DNA of 64,000 nucleotides, from positions 4,960,001-5,024,000 of the forward strand of contig NC_064240.1 of assembly GCF_023101765.2 (NCBI RefSeq), read 5' to 3'. Shown here piece by piece: positions 11,258-22,641 of the stretch. The position numbers and the translations under genes are program-made. Numbering within the stretch: position 1 is the first letter of the stretch; every line of letters starts with the position of its first letter. The notes below the pieces were generated by a model. It was not told where the DNA came from. It saw nothing but the letters and a program-made list of their open reading frames with translations, and searched no databases. The stretch comes from Spodoptera frugiperda (Eukaryota > Arthropoda > Insecta > Lepidoptera > Noctuidae).

Positions 11258-11362
11258 ATATAACGTAATAAAGTCACTAAACGTCATGTCCTCTCTGTTA
11301 TCAGTCAGATTTTTGAGCCACTGGGCCTCGTAGGTCCATGCGTTGTCGAAGCCAAAATTCTT

Positions 11363-11917
11363 ATGCAGCGTCTTTGGCTGAATAAATACGACTGGGATGA
11401 CGCAGTATCGCTCGAGGTGAGAGACGCTTGGTTTTTGTTTGAGAACACAATAACGGCTTTAAATTATTTAAAGATTCCTCGTTGGGTTTTGCATGAAGAC
11501 TCTATTGCACACGAAGTACATGTTTTTACTGACGCGTCCGAAAAGGCATACGGCGCTTGTGTGTATATTCGGTCATGTAATAGTGTTGGAGCCACAGGTG
11601 TACAACTTCTAGTTTCTAGAAATCGTGTAGCGCCCATCAAACCTACTACCATCCCGAGGCTTGAACTTTGTGGAGCCTTGTTAGGTGCAAGGCTGTGTAC
11701 TAAGGTTCAGGAATCTCTCACCATTCCCATTCACAAGTGTAGATTCTGGTGTGACTCCACTATAGTATTGGGTTGGCTCTCTACTCCTTCTAACCAGTTA
11801 AAACCCTTTGTTAGAAACAGAGTTAATGAAATACAGGAGAGCACATGTGGTCATACCTGGAGCTACGTACCGTCGAAGGACAACCCGGCTGATCTTGTTT
11901 CTCGTGGTCTACGTTGA
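11363..11917 (+). pseudogene. BEL/Pao RNase H region, cut before integrase
   Basis: The open frame extends upstream to about 11285, where the connection to the polymerase is frameshifted. It shows HVFTDASEKAYGACVY (RNase H start, catalytic Asp), PRLELCGALLGARL (catalytic Glu) and FWCDSTIVLGWL (Asp). It ends NPADLVSRGLR, a phrase that normally precedes the integrase. Only 15 bp separate the stop from the 3' LTR remnant, so the integrase was deleted. Confidence 0.85.
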
Positions 11918-11932
11918 TATAGTATAGTAACA

Positions 11933-12041
11933 TTGTTTTATTCGACCATTTAAATTAATGTAATTCTTAACGGCATTAAAGCCTATGTTTATATATACAG
12001 TCCACAAGTTTTATTTATAAGGTCCCGTTAGGGCTCCTACA
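11933..12041 (+). repeat. 3' LTR remnant of BEL/Pao element
   Basis: These 109 bp match the end of the 5' LTR at 7657-7765 with about one difference. The first 178 bp of the LTR are missing. The near identity of the two LTR parts points to a fairly recent insertion. Confidence 0.85.
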
Positions 12042-12082
12042 GACTGACTGGCAGGTTTGTGAAAAAAAAATGTTGACTCATT

Positions 12083-12262
12083 ATAATGGTGCGTTTACAT
12101 TAGGTCGGTCACTGAAGGCGGCGGCCGCATTCGGTTTCACATACACCGAATTAATACGGCCAAACCGAATACGGCCAAACGAATACCTGTTTATATTAGT
12201 TCGTGACCGAATACGGCCTGCAGCCGAATGCGGTCTAACCGACTAATGTAAATGCGCCATAA
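12083..12262. mobile_element. MITE of about 180 bp
   Basis: The left end ATGGTGCGTTTACATTAGGT is matched in reverse at the right end (ACCGACTAATGTAAATGCGCCAT), giving inverted repeats of about 24 bp. The inner part repeats CCGAATACGGCC-like words in both orientations and can fold back. It has no coding capacity. Confidence 0.75.
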
Positions 12263-14056
12263 GTCTGTAATTACCAATTCGTGTTAAGTGTCTGTAGTGA
12301 TCAATGCTTATTTCTTCTTTTTATGAGAAGAAAGAAAGTAACAGACTGATAAGTAACACTATTCCAGATTTATATAACAATAGTCGTACATATTTATTAT
12401 TGTGAGTATTGTATATTTTAGCCATCATTATCATTTAATATTTTGTGGCTTCCTACGACCGGAATTTGATTTTATTTCACGTCTTTCCAAGCCTCCCGGT
12501 AACAAGCCACTTTCATTCAATTACCATCACCTAAACCGTCATTAGTAACAATTTGGCGGGGAGTATGTCAAAAATGGAATTGCTTTTATATCTTGAACCT
12601 TTTTATTTTCATGGAGGGTCTTTTTCCAGCGGAGGAAATCGGACGAGGCATCATTTTCGCTTTAAAAAACACTGAAGTCTCCAGAGATGCCCGTTTTTCA
12701 CTCGAAATAAACAAACCAAAGTAAAAATATTTAGGCGAGGAAGCACCATTTGATTTAATGTTTATGTTGTGAATTTTGAATGGGCAAAGCTTTATTATAA
12801 TATCACATTTATTTGAAGTGTAATACAAATTGAAAAAGGTGTTGGGTATCGTGGCTTTTTGAATTCACGTTATTTTCTTTATTAGAAATAGAAAGTAACA
12901 TAGAAATAATTTTAAGAAAATTTATTAAAAATACAGCTTTGATTACCTAACTAAATAGCATTCAATATCATACTACTAAATGAGAATGCCCACTTTACTA
13001 TAGATAAATTTACTTTAAAATAGACGCATCCATATGCGTCTTAATGAAATCAACACTAAAGATAGATAATCATGTTTAGATTATGTAGTACAAATATTAT
13101 TACACAAAAGCGTGGCAGATTGGAGAAATCTGAATTTTATGTAAGTATTTTGTGGTTATGCCTATGGTTTTGATGGCATACATTTTCAATTCTTGATACC
13201 GAACTCTTTTGTTTATTTCATTAGCTACTTTCTGTCATCCACTCCACCGTCCACGGTAAGACAAAACAGATCAAAGTAACGGTTAGTTAAAATTGCTTCG
13301 ACTGTCATACCATGCTCGGGGAATAGGTGTATTAATAAATGATAGATGATATTTATTTCTGTAAATAGGTTATAAAATAACACTTTTACACGTCAATATA
13401 TCAAATAGCTAGATGAGGCCTAGATGCATATACCTTGTTATTTATAAGGACTGGGTGAATACTAAGGGCGAATCCATAACACTGCTATTAGAAAAGAAAC
13501 AAGGTCAGTAAATCATAAGAAGCCTTTATTGCATTAAGGTAGCATACAAACACATATAGTAAGTAAGAATTAACCGTTACATTTTCATTTTTCAATACCA
13601 AAATATCAACAATTCAGTTCCGTTAATTTGAATTTTAGAATACAATAAAATACAGTAAAATATTTAAAAAAATAATCCAAAAGTCAGGAAATAATGTTTT
13701 ACAACATTATTTCTGACTACCTGTATACCAGTGTTGCTTGGGCGACGGCGCGTGGTCAAGTGAACGTCCTCAGTAGTGTGTCAAAATGGCCGCCATGGCG
13801 CTCCCCACCTAACATCTAATGACGTTCTTTTTTAAGTGCGTCATAACCGGAAGCATCAAAATAAGTGCGACAACAATCGGATGCGATGTCGCAACGCAAA
13901 AAAATCATTGGATACGACCCATACACGATACCCACTGAACGCTAGCGTGTCCCCGCGTCGCATACTCTTACGACGCGCCGTCGCATCGGAAATTTCCACG
14001 ATACGCGGCGTCGTAGATTTTTGCGATGCGTCGCCGCAACACAGTGTTGTAACAAA
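12263..14056. other. AT-rich interval without a recognised gene
   Basis: I see no convincing exon here. At 13325-13435 there is a short LINE/SINE tail, with the words GATATTTATTTCTG and CTTTTACACGTCAAT, that recurs at 62325-62385. At 13683-13717 there is a short hairpin. From 13830 to 14050 the DNA is rich in CG dinucleotides (GCGTCGCATACT-like words), unlike its surroundings, and is probably a degraded transposon. Confidence 0.4.
13683..13717. repeat. Short inverted repeat (hairpin)
   Basis: The arms GTCAGGAAATAATGTT and AACATTATTTCTGAC pair over 15 bp with one bulged G and a 4-nt loop (TTAC). This is one of several similar foldbacks in the window. Confidence 0.7.
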
Positions 14057-14172
14057 AAACCGGCAACGCATTTGTAACGCCTCTGGTATTTCAAGTGTCC
14101 ATGGGCGGCAGCGATTGCTTACCATCAAGTGATACGTCTGCTCGTTTACGCTCGCTCGTGCTTCATAAAAAA
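14057..14172 (+). repeat. Family-D lepidopteran repeat, 3' part
   Basis: It contains ACCGGCAACGCATTTGTAACG, GTGTCCATGGGCGGCAGCG and GATTGCTTACCATCA, and ends CATAAAAAATAG. Longer copies lie at 35206, 38183 and 41557, all in the same orientation. The A-rich 3' end suggests a retroposed sequence (LINE 3' end or SINE), but the parent is not identified here. Confidence 0.65.
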
Positions 14173-14596
14173 TAGTAAATAAATAGGAATAAATGATAAT
14201 TTAGATTTTTATAGAGTCCTTTAACTATATGAAATAAATCATACCAAGAACGATAAATCAATATTTAAAAAAATCGGTTTCTCTCGGAGCGGGTTCCCAT
14301 CCTTAATGACAATAAAATTTAGATGTCATTTCAATAGTTGACTCGCTGCAATGCCGGTTTTGGAGTCATTTAAATAACTTTTAACTGACATAGTGACATA
14401 AGTACTAATAAATGCCATGCTTTTTTTCTGAATATGATTACACACATGAAATTATAATTCACGATAAGATTTTTAATGAATAAATTATTAAGAAGAAACA
14501 TGGCCGAGTTTTGGTCATTCTCCTTTATAACTACGTATGGGCAAAAATACTTTATTCAAAGGTTTTTACTTTACGTACTTTAATTCAAAGTCAAAG

Positions 14597-16147
14597 CATT
14601 TTTAACCGACTTTCCAAAAAGGAGGAGGTTCTCAATTCGGCCGGTATGTTTTTTTTTTTATGTATGTAAACCGATTACGCCGCAGTTTATGGACCAATTT
14701 GCATGATTCTTTTTTTGGTTCGACGCAAAGTTTCTCAACTTAGGTCCCATTTCAAATTTGATTCAGATTGGTCCAGTAGTTTTATTTTATTAGCATTATA
14801 AGTACTTGACGTCATTTTCACGATAGTTCGTAGATTTGAACATCGATTACTTAAACAGTTCTGTTTCGATTTACGTGATTCTTTTTTTGTTTGGTAGAGT
14901 ATACTTTTAAGTTTGTATTGTGGCCATCTGGTGAGCATCTGATGATAAGATGCCAGGGAAATCGGGGGCACCTCTCAAATTATTAGCTCTATGTATGTTG
15001 TGACAATTTCATAAAATTATTCAACCACTAGCTTTTGCCCGCGACTTCGTCCGCGTGGTTGTGTTAGTGGTTGGTGGTCAAAATTAAAACGCCTTCTACC
15101 CTTTTTATTTGCTATATAAAAAGTAGCCTATGTTATTTCGTTCCCCATTAAGTGTCTAAATACAAAGTTTTGCTGTTACGTCTTTAAAACTGACGAATTT
15201 CCATATGACCATTCATCCCCTATTTTTACCCACTCTCCCCTTTGTTACAGCTTTAAAAATGACGAATTTCCATAAGACCATTCATCCCTTATTTTTACCC
15301 ATTCTCCCCTATTTTTTTGCAATAAAAAGTAGTCTATGTTGTTCTTCAGGGTCTATTCTATCTCTGTACCAAATTTCATCAAAATGTTCGGTTTACTGGT
15401 TTAGGCGTAACGGCATAAGCGTAACAGACAGACAGACAGAGTTACTTTCGCATTTATAATATGAAATATGAGCCGCGCGGGTACCTTACTCATAGATCTA
15501 AACACCCCTCTCCCGCACGCGCACCCCTGGCCTTGGCGACCGCAACGGGCCGTGCAGCAGAAATCGTAATATTTTAATTTCACCACAACTTCAAAACGAA
15601 ATGTCCAATTTTAATCATTCAAAGACCAAATATTATCAACATAAACTGTACTTATTGATGAAATAATTTATCTTGATAAGGATTAATAGCATGAGTAAAA
15701 TAAATGCGTTTAAATGTAGTCCAAAAAAAATTCAAGATTTTTAAATAAAAATGTGGTTGTTGTGCCTCACTCGACATAGATATACATAGTGTGTCGCGGA
15801 CTTTTTTGTAGATATTTATAAGATCTACAATTAATTATAACATTTTATGGTTCTATCTTTTGTAGTTTAGGCAGCGTACGCAAAATAAGTAACTTCTTTG
15901 GTTGATTTTTTTAGTTTGTGTCCGAAAAATCAAAATATCTTACGGAACCCTATTTTTTTCCAAAATAAAATATAGCCTATGTTACTCGTGGATAATGTAG
16001 CTTTCGAATGGTGAAAGAATTTTTAAAATCGGTCCAGTAGTTTTTGAGCCTATTCATTACAACCAAACAAACAAACAAAGTTTTCCTCTTTATAATATTA
16101 GTGTAGACAAACAAACAAAGTTTTCCTCTTTATAATATTAGTGTAGA
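14597..16147. repeat. Cluster of degraded lepidopteran repeats
   Basis: From 14605 the words AACCGACTTTCCAAAAAGGAG and AGGTTCTCAATTCGGCC mark a common moth repeat; related words recur around 28850-28910. From 15036 the phrase GCCCGCGACTTCGTCCGCG and the following text, including GACAGACAGACAGA and TTTATAATAT, belong to another family; its 3' end recurs at 16030-16146. Fragments of the same phrase are at 17060 and 30495. There is no usable reading frame. Confidence 0.55.
16067..16146 (+). repeat. Exact tandem duplication, 2 x 40 bp
   Basis: The 40-bp unit from 16067 to 16106 is repeated without change at 16107-16146. The unit is the 3' tail of the surrounding repeat and ends TATAATATTAGTGTAG. 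Confidence 0.85.
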
Positions 16148-16154
16148 TTTATGT

Positions 16155-16610
16155 CCGATGGTCATTATTTTAACTCAAAGAGCTGATGATGGAAGGCGAA
16201 ACTCTTCAATGGTTAAGAGTTCAAAGAAATTTCTTTCAAAAATATGCTTACATATTGATCCAGAATAGTATTATTTGAGGCTATTAGGTAGATTTGCTTA
16301 TAGAAAATAAATCTCATTAAGTTTAACACGTTATCTGCCACGTAGGTCACCGGTGACCTACGTTAGTGGAGGATTTGCCTTCAACAGTTTTCTAATGGCA
16401 GTTAAAGGCTTAAATTGAGGTTTAAATATATAGATGTACTAGCTAATTTTCATTCCTTACGACTTAAACCTTCAGTATTTACATATACCTTGTGGCGACA
16501 CCTGACAAGTTACAGATGAAGCCGCACATAGACTATCGACATACAAATAAACCTGCATCCCACATGTGAAGTTTACATGCGAATAAACATGCATAGAAAA
16601 TCCCAACGAA
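16155..16610 (+). repeat. Dispersed repeat with an inverted partner at 28330-28725
   Basis: The segment matches the reverse complement of 28330-28725. Shared words include AGAGCTGATGATGGAAGG, GAAATTTCTTTCAAAAATAT and ACCTTGTGGCGACACCTGAC. Identity is perhaps 85%. This copy has an 83-bp insert at 16327-16409 that is missing from the partner. Confidence 0.75.
16327..16409. mobile_element. Tiny 83-bp piggyBac-type MITE (TTAA target)
   Basis: It is flanked by TTAA at 16323-16326 and 16410-16413. The partner repeat at 28330-28725 lacks it and has TTAG/TAGA at the same place. The ends CACGTTATCTGCC and GGCAGTTAAAGG form an imperfect inverted repeat. A near relative with TTAA on both sides lies at 38489-38575 and shares GGAGGATTTGCCTTCAACAG. 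Confidence 0.72.
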
Positions 16611-16730
16611 CAACAGTTGAGCAGGAAGCCCGCCAGGCATGATCACCTCGCCTGGTCGGAGAATCCTCCTTTTCTTATGGAATTTTACTCTCTGTTCCCT
16701 AAAACCTATTCTAAACTAAAAAACAAAAAA

Positions 16731-17036
16731 TAAAATTAAAACTACGTTTAAAAAAAACGACTTCCAAAAACTAAAAACCACAAGGTGCCACAAGTACTAA
16801 ACAAAATTATATTTAAACCTAAGCAGATACATATTATTATACAATATAGGTTTAGGTAGTATCGGTAAGTTATATTTTGTTATGAGGTTGTGGCACCGAC
16901 TAGTACTTCTAAACTACCAGTGGGTAGACACAGGAAGTATAATGATAGTAATTTTTTGGATTTTAGTTTAAGGTTTCTAGTTTAGGGTTTTTAGTTTTTG
17001 GAAGTCGGTTTTTTTTAAACGTAGTTTTAATTTTTA
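16731..17036. mobile_element. MITE of about 305 bp with 47-bp inverted ends
   Basis: The left arm 16731-16779 (TAAAATTAAAACTACG, then GACTTCCAAAAACTAAAAAC) is repeated in reverse at about 16990-17036 with only one or two changes. The interior is non-coding. Confidence 0.8.
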
Positions 17037-17157
17037 TAATCATATTTGCTACTAGATGTTACCCGCGACTTCGTCCGCTTAGAATAATGACTCGGGGTAG
17101 CTATTACTAGCTGGTGGTTTCTTGGTGCGTGCAGAAAACCTCCCCGTCGCTGGTGGC

Positions 17158-18722
17158 TGCTATTCCCTTACGGATAGGTTTAGGAATTTTAAAAATCCCC
17201 TTGACGAGATATCGCTAAAAATGCTCAATAAAAGCTGTAAGAAACTTGCAGCTACCTGTTACGCTAATTATGTTGACAGAATTGAATACAGCATTAAGAA
17301 AGCTCCCAAGTGTTTTTATAGTTACTTAAAGGATAAGCGTTGTAACACAGTTGAGATTCCGCAAACCATGGTATTAAAAGACATAAGTGTTTCCAATGGA
17401 ACAGACATATGCAACTTGTTTGCAACGTATTTCTCTTCTACTTATATTAAACCATCAGACTATAAAACAACACCTACTACTACTCCATTAAACACTAATA
17501 GTATTGGCAAAATATTCATCAGTCATGAAAATATCCTAAAATATTTAAAGGGACTCGACATTCACAAAGGTGCCGGACCCGACGCAATACCACCATACTT
17601 TGTATCAAAATGCGCCATGTCTTTAAGTCTTCCTTTGTTTATCATAATTAATAGATCCATGACAACGGGTATATTCCCGACTGCTTGGAAAATTGCTAAA
17701 GTGGTGCCCATTTACAAGAGTGGTAACAATGAAATAATTTCTAATTATAGGCCTATATCAATACTGTCAGTTTTCGCTAAGTCTTTTGAAGCTCTTATCT
17801 ATCCTTATTTGAGAAGCCACTCCAATCAATTGTTTATTGACGAGCAGCACGGATTTGTTAGTTCTCGTTCTACATGCACTAATCTTGTAACATATCACAA
17901 TGAGTTGGTGAATGCAGTTGATGCGGGCGCACAGGTTACTGCTGTGTATATGGATTTTTCAATAGACGAAGATAAAGTTTGCCATAGACGTTTAATAATG
18001 AAATTAGAATCATATGGTATATTTGGCTCATTATTAGAATGGTTTGAATCTTATTTATCTGATAGAACACAATATGTAGTTGTAAAGGGCTTTGAATCCA
18101 TAACATACTCAGTTACATCAGGTGTGCCTCAAGGTTCTCACTTAGGCCCATGGCTATTTAATATATTCATAAATGACATTGTATCATACGTAAAGCACAG
18201 TAGTGCCTTTCTCTTTGCCGATGACCTAAAAATATGTAAAACCATCAAAGACTCTTCAGACTGCGACTTGCTTCAGAGCAATCTTGATGCTTTAACGGAA
18301 TGGTGCGCTAGTAACAAAATGGTATTTAACACTGATAAGTGTTTTATATAACGTTTACTAGAAATCACAGCCTTATTGAAACTCCATATCACATAAATAA
18401 CATAGTCCTCCAAAAGAAAACCGAAATAAGAGATTTAGGCGTAATACTTGACTCCAAATTAACTTTCTTACCCCATATAGATAATATTATAAATAAATCA
18501 TCTAAGATGTTGGGTTTCATCATTCGGAACACCAAATCATTTCGGAAACCCGCTACAAAGATAGCTCTTTACAATAGTTATGTTCGTAGTAACCTAGAAT
18601 ATTGCAGTGTTGTATGGTCGCCACAATATAATGTTCACCAACTTCGAATTGAACGGATTCAGAGGAGATTCTTAAGACACCTCACCTTCTCATTCGGCTT
18701 GCAAAAACAATTAAAGTCATAG
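17158..18722 (+). pseudogene. LINE reverse transcriptase, unit 1
   Basis: The frame to 18351 contains KGAGPDAIPPYF, NYRPISILSVFAKSFE, the palm segment VYMDFSIDEDKV, SGVPQGSHLGP and the FADD box. The usual DFSKAFDKV motif is altered to DFSIDEDKV, which keeps the first catalytic Asp. The frame stops at 18351 and continues one frame over from 18339 to 18722, so a frameshift separates the palm from the thumb. Unit 2 shares the same frameshift and the same altered motif, so both predate the duplication. Unit 1 ends at 18722, before the C-terminal domain. Confidence 0.85.
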
Positions 18723-18821
18723 CGACTGATTACGCTAATTATGTTTGACAGAATTGAATACATTGCATTCAAGAAAGCTCCCAAGTGTTTTTATAGTTCT
18801 CTGGTGATGTGGATAAAACAA
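18721..18821 (+). other. Scrambled junction between the two RT units
   Basis: These 101 bp resemble 17258-17330 but carry several small insertions (GTTTGAC for GTTGAC, ACATTGCATTCAAG for ACAGCATTAAG). They also contain an 18-nt stretch, TCTCTGGTGATGTGGATA (18798-18815), that is identical to 20467-20484 in the LINE 3' coding part. Such filler suggests template switching, or else a consensus error in assembly. Confidence 0.7.
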
Positions 18822-18858
18822 GGATAAGCGTTGTAACACAGTTGAGATTCCGCAAACC

Positions 18859-20567
18859 ATGGTATTAAAAGACATAAGTGTTTCCAATGGAACAGACATA
18901 TGCAACTTGTTTGCAACGTATTTCTCTTCTACTTATATTAAACCATCAGACTATAAAACAACACCTACTACTACTCCATTAAACACTAATAGTATTGGCA
19001 AAATATTCATCAGTCATGAAAATATCCTAAAATATTTAAAGGGACTCGACATTCACAAAGGTGCCGGACCCGACGCAATACCACCATACTTTGTATCAAA
19101 ATGCGCCATGTCTTTAAGTCTTCCTTTGTTTATCATAATTAATAGATCCATGACAACGGGTATATTCCCGACTGCTTGGAAAATTGCTAAAGTGGTGCCC
19201 ATTTACAAGAGTGGTAACAATGAAATAATTTCTAATTATAGGCCTATATCAATACTGTCAGTTTTCGCTAAGTCTTTTGAAGCTCTTATCTATCCTTATT
19301 TGAGAAGCCACTCCAATCAATTGTTTATTGACGAGCAGCACGGATTTGTTAGTTCTCGTTCTACATGCACTAATCTTGTAACATATCACAATGAGTTGGT
19401 GAATGCAGTTGATGCGGGCGCACAGGTTACTGCTGTGTATATGGATTTTTCAATAGACGAAGATAAAGTTTGCCATAGACGTTTAATAATGAAATTAGAA
19501 TCATATGGTATATTTGGCTCATTATTAGAATGGTTTGAATCTTATTTATCTGATAGAACACAATATGTAGTTGTAAAGGGCTTTGAATCCATAACATACT
19601 CAGTTACATCAGGTGTGCCTCAAGGTTCTCACTTAGGCCCATGGCTATTTAATATATTCATAAATGACATTGTATCATACGTAAAGCACAGTAGTGCCTT
19701 TCTCTTTGCCGATGACCTAAAAATATGTAAAACCATCAAAGACTCTTCAGACTGCGACTTGCTTCAGAGCAATCTTGATGCTTTAACGGAATGGTGCGCT
19801 AGTAACAAAATGGTATTTAACACTGATAAGTGTTTTATATAACGTTTACTAGAAATCACAGCCTTATTGAAACTCCATATCACATAAATAACATAGTCCT
19901 CCAAAAGAAAACCGAAATAAGAGATTTAGGCGTAATACTTGACTCCAAATTAACTTTCTTACCCCATATAGATAATATTATAAATAAATCATCTAAGATG
20001 TTGGGTTTCATCATTCGGAACACCAAATCATTTCGGAAACCCGCTACAAAGATAGCTCTTTACAATAGTTATGTTCGTAGTAACCTAGAATATTGCAGTG
20101 TTGTATGGTCGCCACAATATAATGTTCACCAACTTCGAATTGAACGGATTCAGAGGAGATTCTTAAGACACCTCACCTTCTCATTCGGCTTGCAAAAACA
20201 ATTAAAGTCATACAGCGACAGATTAAGGCATTTCAAGATGAATAGTTTGACAACTCGGAGACGGCTTCTTGATTTGACATTTCTGTACAAGGTTTTAAGA
20301 TACGGGTTTCATTGTCCACCACTTCTGGGGATATTCAGTTTGCGTGTGCCAGCTCGTGTTCCTAGAAAGGTGACTCTCAAGGCCGGGTTATTGCATCGAC
20401 CACCTGCCAGGACCAACTTGAAGGATTTTTCTGCCTTGTCTCGATTGTCAAGGTCCTATAATGAAATCTCTGGTGATGTGGATATTTTCGCTGATACACT
20501 ACCGAAATTTAAAAAGACTGTTGTGAGATTATTAAGTGATCATACTGATCACATTGCCGATGTATAG
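18859..20567 (+). pseudogene. LINE reverse transcriptase, unit 2 with C-terminus
   Basis: It repeats unit 1 from the MVLKDISVSNG stretch through FADD to the frameshift at about 19842, then continues at 19830-20567. The last 245 residues include the thumb (SNLEYCSVVWSP) and a C-terminal tail ending near a stop at 20567. The enzyme is broken by the shared frameshift. The nearest family is the Jockey/CR1-like group of LINEs; the exact clade is not settled by eye. Confidence 0.85.
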
Positions 20568-20969
20568 TTTTATTTTTATCTATATTTTTTGTGTTAAGAA
20601 TTTGATTTTTATTTTTTGATACATTTTTATGTTTAATTATTATTAGTTCTTTAAATTTGATTAAATTGTTTAAATTTTCTTTAAGTTTGTTAACCTAACT
20701 TGTTTTGATTGTCATAAATATTATATATAATTTTATAAGTTTGTATGTATGTTATTTTGTTTTGACTTTGTATGTGTCCTATTTTATTTTGTGTTTTTAT
20801 TTTATTTTTTCTTACTGATTGATACAGTGTCATTGTTATGTTATGTTACAGTGCATGTTGTGACACCTTAAAATGTTGTGCATTTAAATTAATTATAACA
20901 TAAGTATTTAGATGTAAGTTGCAATGTAACAGCTACTGGTTGTCCAAATAAATAAATAAATAGATACGT

Positions 20970-21225
20970 CCGGGGGGAAGGGCAGTGCTGGCTGGTGCAC
21001 CCTGGGTACGGGAAGGAGTCTCTCCTATCGCATGTCAAACTGGGATAGGAGAGACTGCTCTCTGGAGCTAATTTCTGCTGGGGCGAAGGGTCGTCCCCGA
21101 GGGTTCCTCCATATGTACTCTGCGACCGCAGAGTGCAATATGGAAGAGCGAGGAGGAGTAGGTTGCGAGTTGCTTCACACCTCGCAATCTAGAGATTTGC
21201 CACATTGTGGCTAAGAGAACGGTAT
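20970..21225 (+). other. GC-rich segment with several hairpins
   Basis: This segment is GC-richer than its surroundings. A perfect 13-bp inverted repeat lies at 21017-21029 and 21044-21056 with a 14-nt loop. A second hairpin (ACTCTGC/GCAGAGT, flanked by CCATAT/ATATGG) lies at 21109-21143. It may be the 5' untranslated part of the LINE whose ORF1 follows, but that link is an inference. Confidence 0.4.
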
Positions 21226-21491
21226 GCTTTACATCTTACAATAAAAAAAGAACATTAATATATATTTATATATACTTTAATATACCAGGACCTCACCTCT
21301 AAAAAGGCAAAGCTGTGATCAGCAAAAACAATAATGAAGGCGTCTTGTAAAAATGTATTACCCCAGGAGGGTACCGGCTGCTCAGCAGTCGGAGAATCGA
21401 CGTCAGTCATACGTCAGTCGACGTAGAGAGCCAAAATGGCTCGTCACAATATATAAAATTGCAGGCTCAGATTGCTGCGGAAACGCATTCT

Positions 21492-21998
21492 ATGCCTACT
21501 GGAAGAGTTACGCGGTCGCGTTTCAAGCGTCCAAGTACAAAAGTAAGCGATAGCGGTGAATCAGACTGCTCTCAGATGTCTCTCGTCTCTCAACAGTCTG
21601 CTGTTTTGGCACGTACACGAAAACGAACAAAAACACAAGTAGGGAGCGATCAAAGTAAAGAAACAACAATAGAGAAGATTAATCCAATTACTGTCGATGG
21701 TACCATAGTGGAAAAGCTTGTGAGCGATAATGCAGACCTTCGTACACAAATAGCTAATTTATCTGCAAGTGTAGAAAAGCTTCTCAACCAATACAATAGT
21801 GGTAGTCGCCAAGGTAATGGCAATGGAAGTATTTCACCAACATTTGTCGAGGATCTGACACGATCAATTATGATGCAGGTAGGTAATATGGTTAACGCAC
21901 GATTAGTCGTTATATTTTGTTATGGGGGTTGCAGAGAGGGACCGAGAAAGGATGGACCCAACTCGGAGACAAAGGCGGCGTGGTACGAATCGCCGTAG
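21492..21998 (+). pseudogene. LINE ORF1 (gag-like) N-terminal fragment
   Basis: From an ATG at 21492 the frame begins MPTGRVTRSRFKRPS. It has a basic Ser/Thr-rich region (TRKRTKTQ), then a heptad-like segment (LVSDNADLRTQIANL, SASVEKLLNQY) that looks like a coiled coil, and ends soon after it enters the duplicated segment at 21896. This layout fits the start of ORF1 proteins of Jockey/R1-type LINEs. The RNA-binding knuckles are missing, so it is a fragment. The frame can also be read from a TTG at 21459. Confidence 0.5.
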
Positions 21999-22350
21999 AA
22001 TTTAACACCGAAAGATCCATGGTAACATAAAAGGAGTGTCACTGGCAAGTTCGTTCACTCGAGTACTCAGTGACCCTCTTGTTTTCAGGGAAGGAGTGTG
22101 TGGTTTTAGTCGGTAAGAGTCCGACATAACCTGCTGTCTGACATAACCTGCAATTTGTACACATCGTAAGACAAAAGGTATCCATGAGGATTTCCACACG
22201 TTAAAAAAAAAAAGGTATTTCTTGGTATATCCGCATCAAAATGAACGTGGAAACAGCACAGCTGTCAGTAAAATATAAAATACTAATTTAATCACGCTCA
22301 AATAATTAAAAAAGAGGTGTAGGAAAATAATCACTTTTATAATAAAATTT

Positions 22351-22641
22351 CTGCTTCGTTGGTCGAGTGGTCGCAAGTGCGACTACCCGACAAGGGGTCT
22401 CGGGTTCGATCCCGGGTCGGGCAAAGTATTACTGAGCTTTTTTAGTTTTCCGTAAATTTCTCAGTAGTAGCACGGAGTCTGGAATTGTGCCCAGTGTAAG
22501 GCAATAGGCTCACTACCTATGGGACCACACCCCACATGGGACCCACATGGGACTTATAACACAAATGGTGAAAATGGGTGTACATTGTATAGCAGCATTA
22601 CGTTGCCGTAATGTGCACCTCTGCCTACCCCTTCGGGGATA
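22351..22641 (+). repeat. SINE-A, tRNA-derived SINE
   Basis: This is the duplicated counterpart of the copy at 452. The box B GGTTCGATCC and the 3' words CTCTGCCTACCCCTTCGGGG are kept. About 12 bp (CGCACTACCCA in the left copy) are missing. Confidence 0.8.

Larger units (their letters stand above)
7479..12041 (+). mobile_element. Defective BEL/Pao LTR retrotransposon
   Basis: A 5' LTR (7479-7765) is followed by a leader, gag with zinc knuckles, protease, reverse transcriptase and RNase H, then a 3' LTR remnant (11933-12041). The order and the protease/RT types match the BEL/Pao group. The integrase and the first ~180 bp of the 3' LTR are missing, which suggests one deletion from just after RNase H into the LTR. 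At least three frame breaks (about 9600, 9910-9980 and 11257-11285) disrupt the single gag-pol frame. No matching target-site duplication is seen: GTCA lies on the left and GACT on the right. Confidence 0.9.
17110..20962 (+). mobile_element. Jockey-like LINE with internally duplicated RT
   Basis: The element is 5'-truncated: no endonuclease or ORF1 is present upstream of the reverse transcriptase. It ends after about 390 bp of 3' UTR in an (AAAT)n tail at 20945-20962. The reverse transcriptase region occurs twice in tandem: 17331-18720 is repeated at 18822-20211 with no difference that I can find over 1,390 bp, at an offset of 1,491 bp. Only the second unit runs on to the natural C-terminus. 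Confidence 0.85.

Noticed and set aside
12586..12828. An 80-codon minus-strand frame
   Set aside because: No motif, AT-rich codon use and no paralog in the window. Its length is expected by chance.
15419..15440. Short GACA tandem repeats, also at 33170-33184, considered as array-like structures
   Set aside because: They are simple repeats inside common moth repeats. There are no spacers and no repeat-spacer pattern, so not CRISPR.
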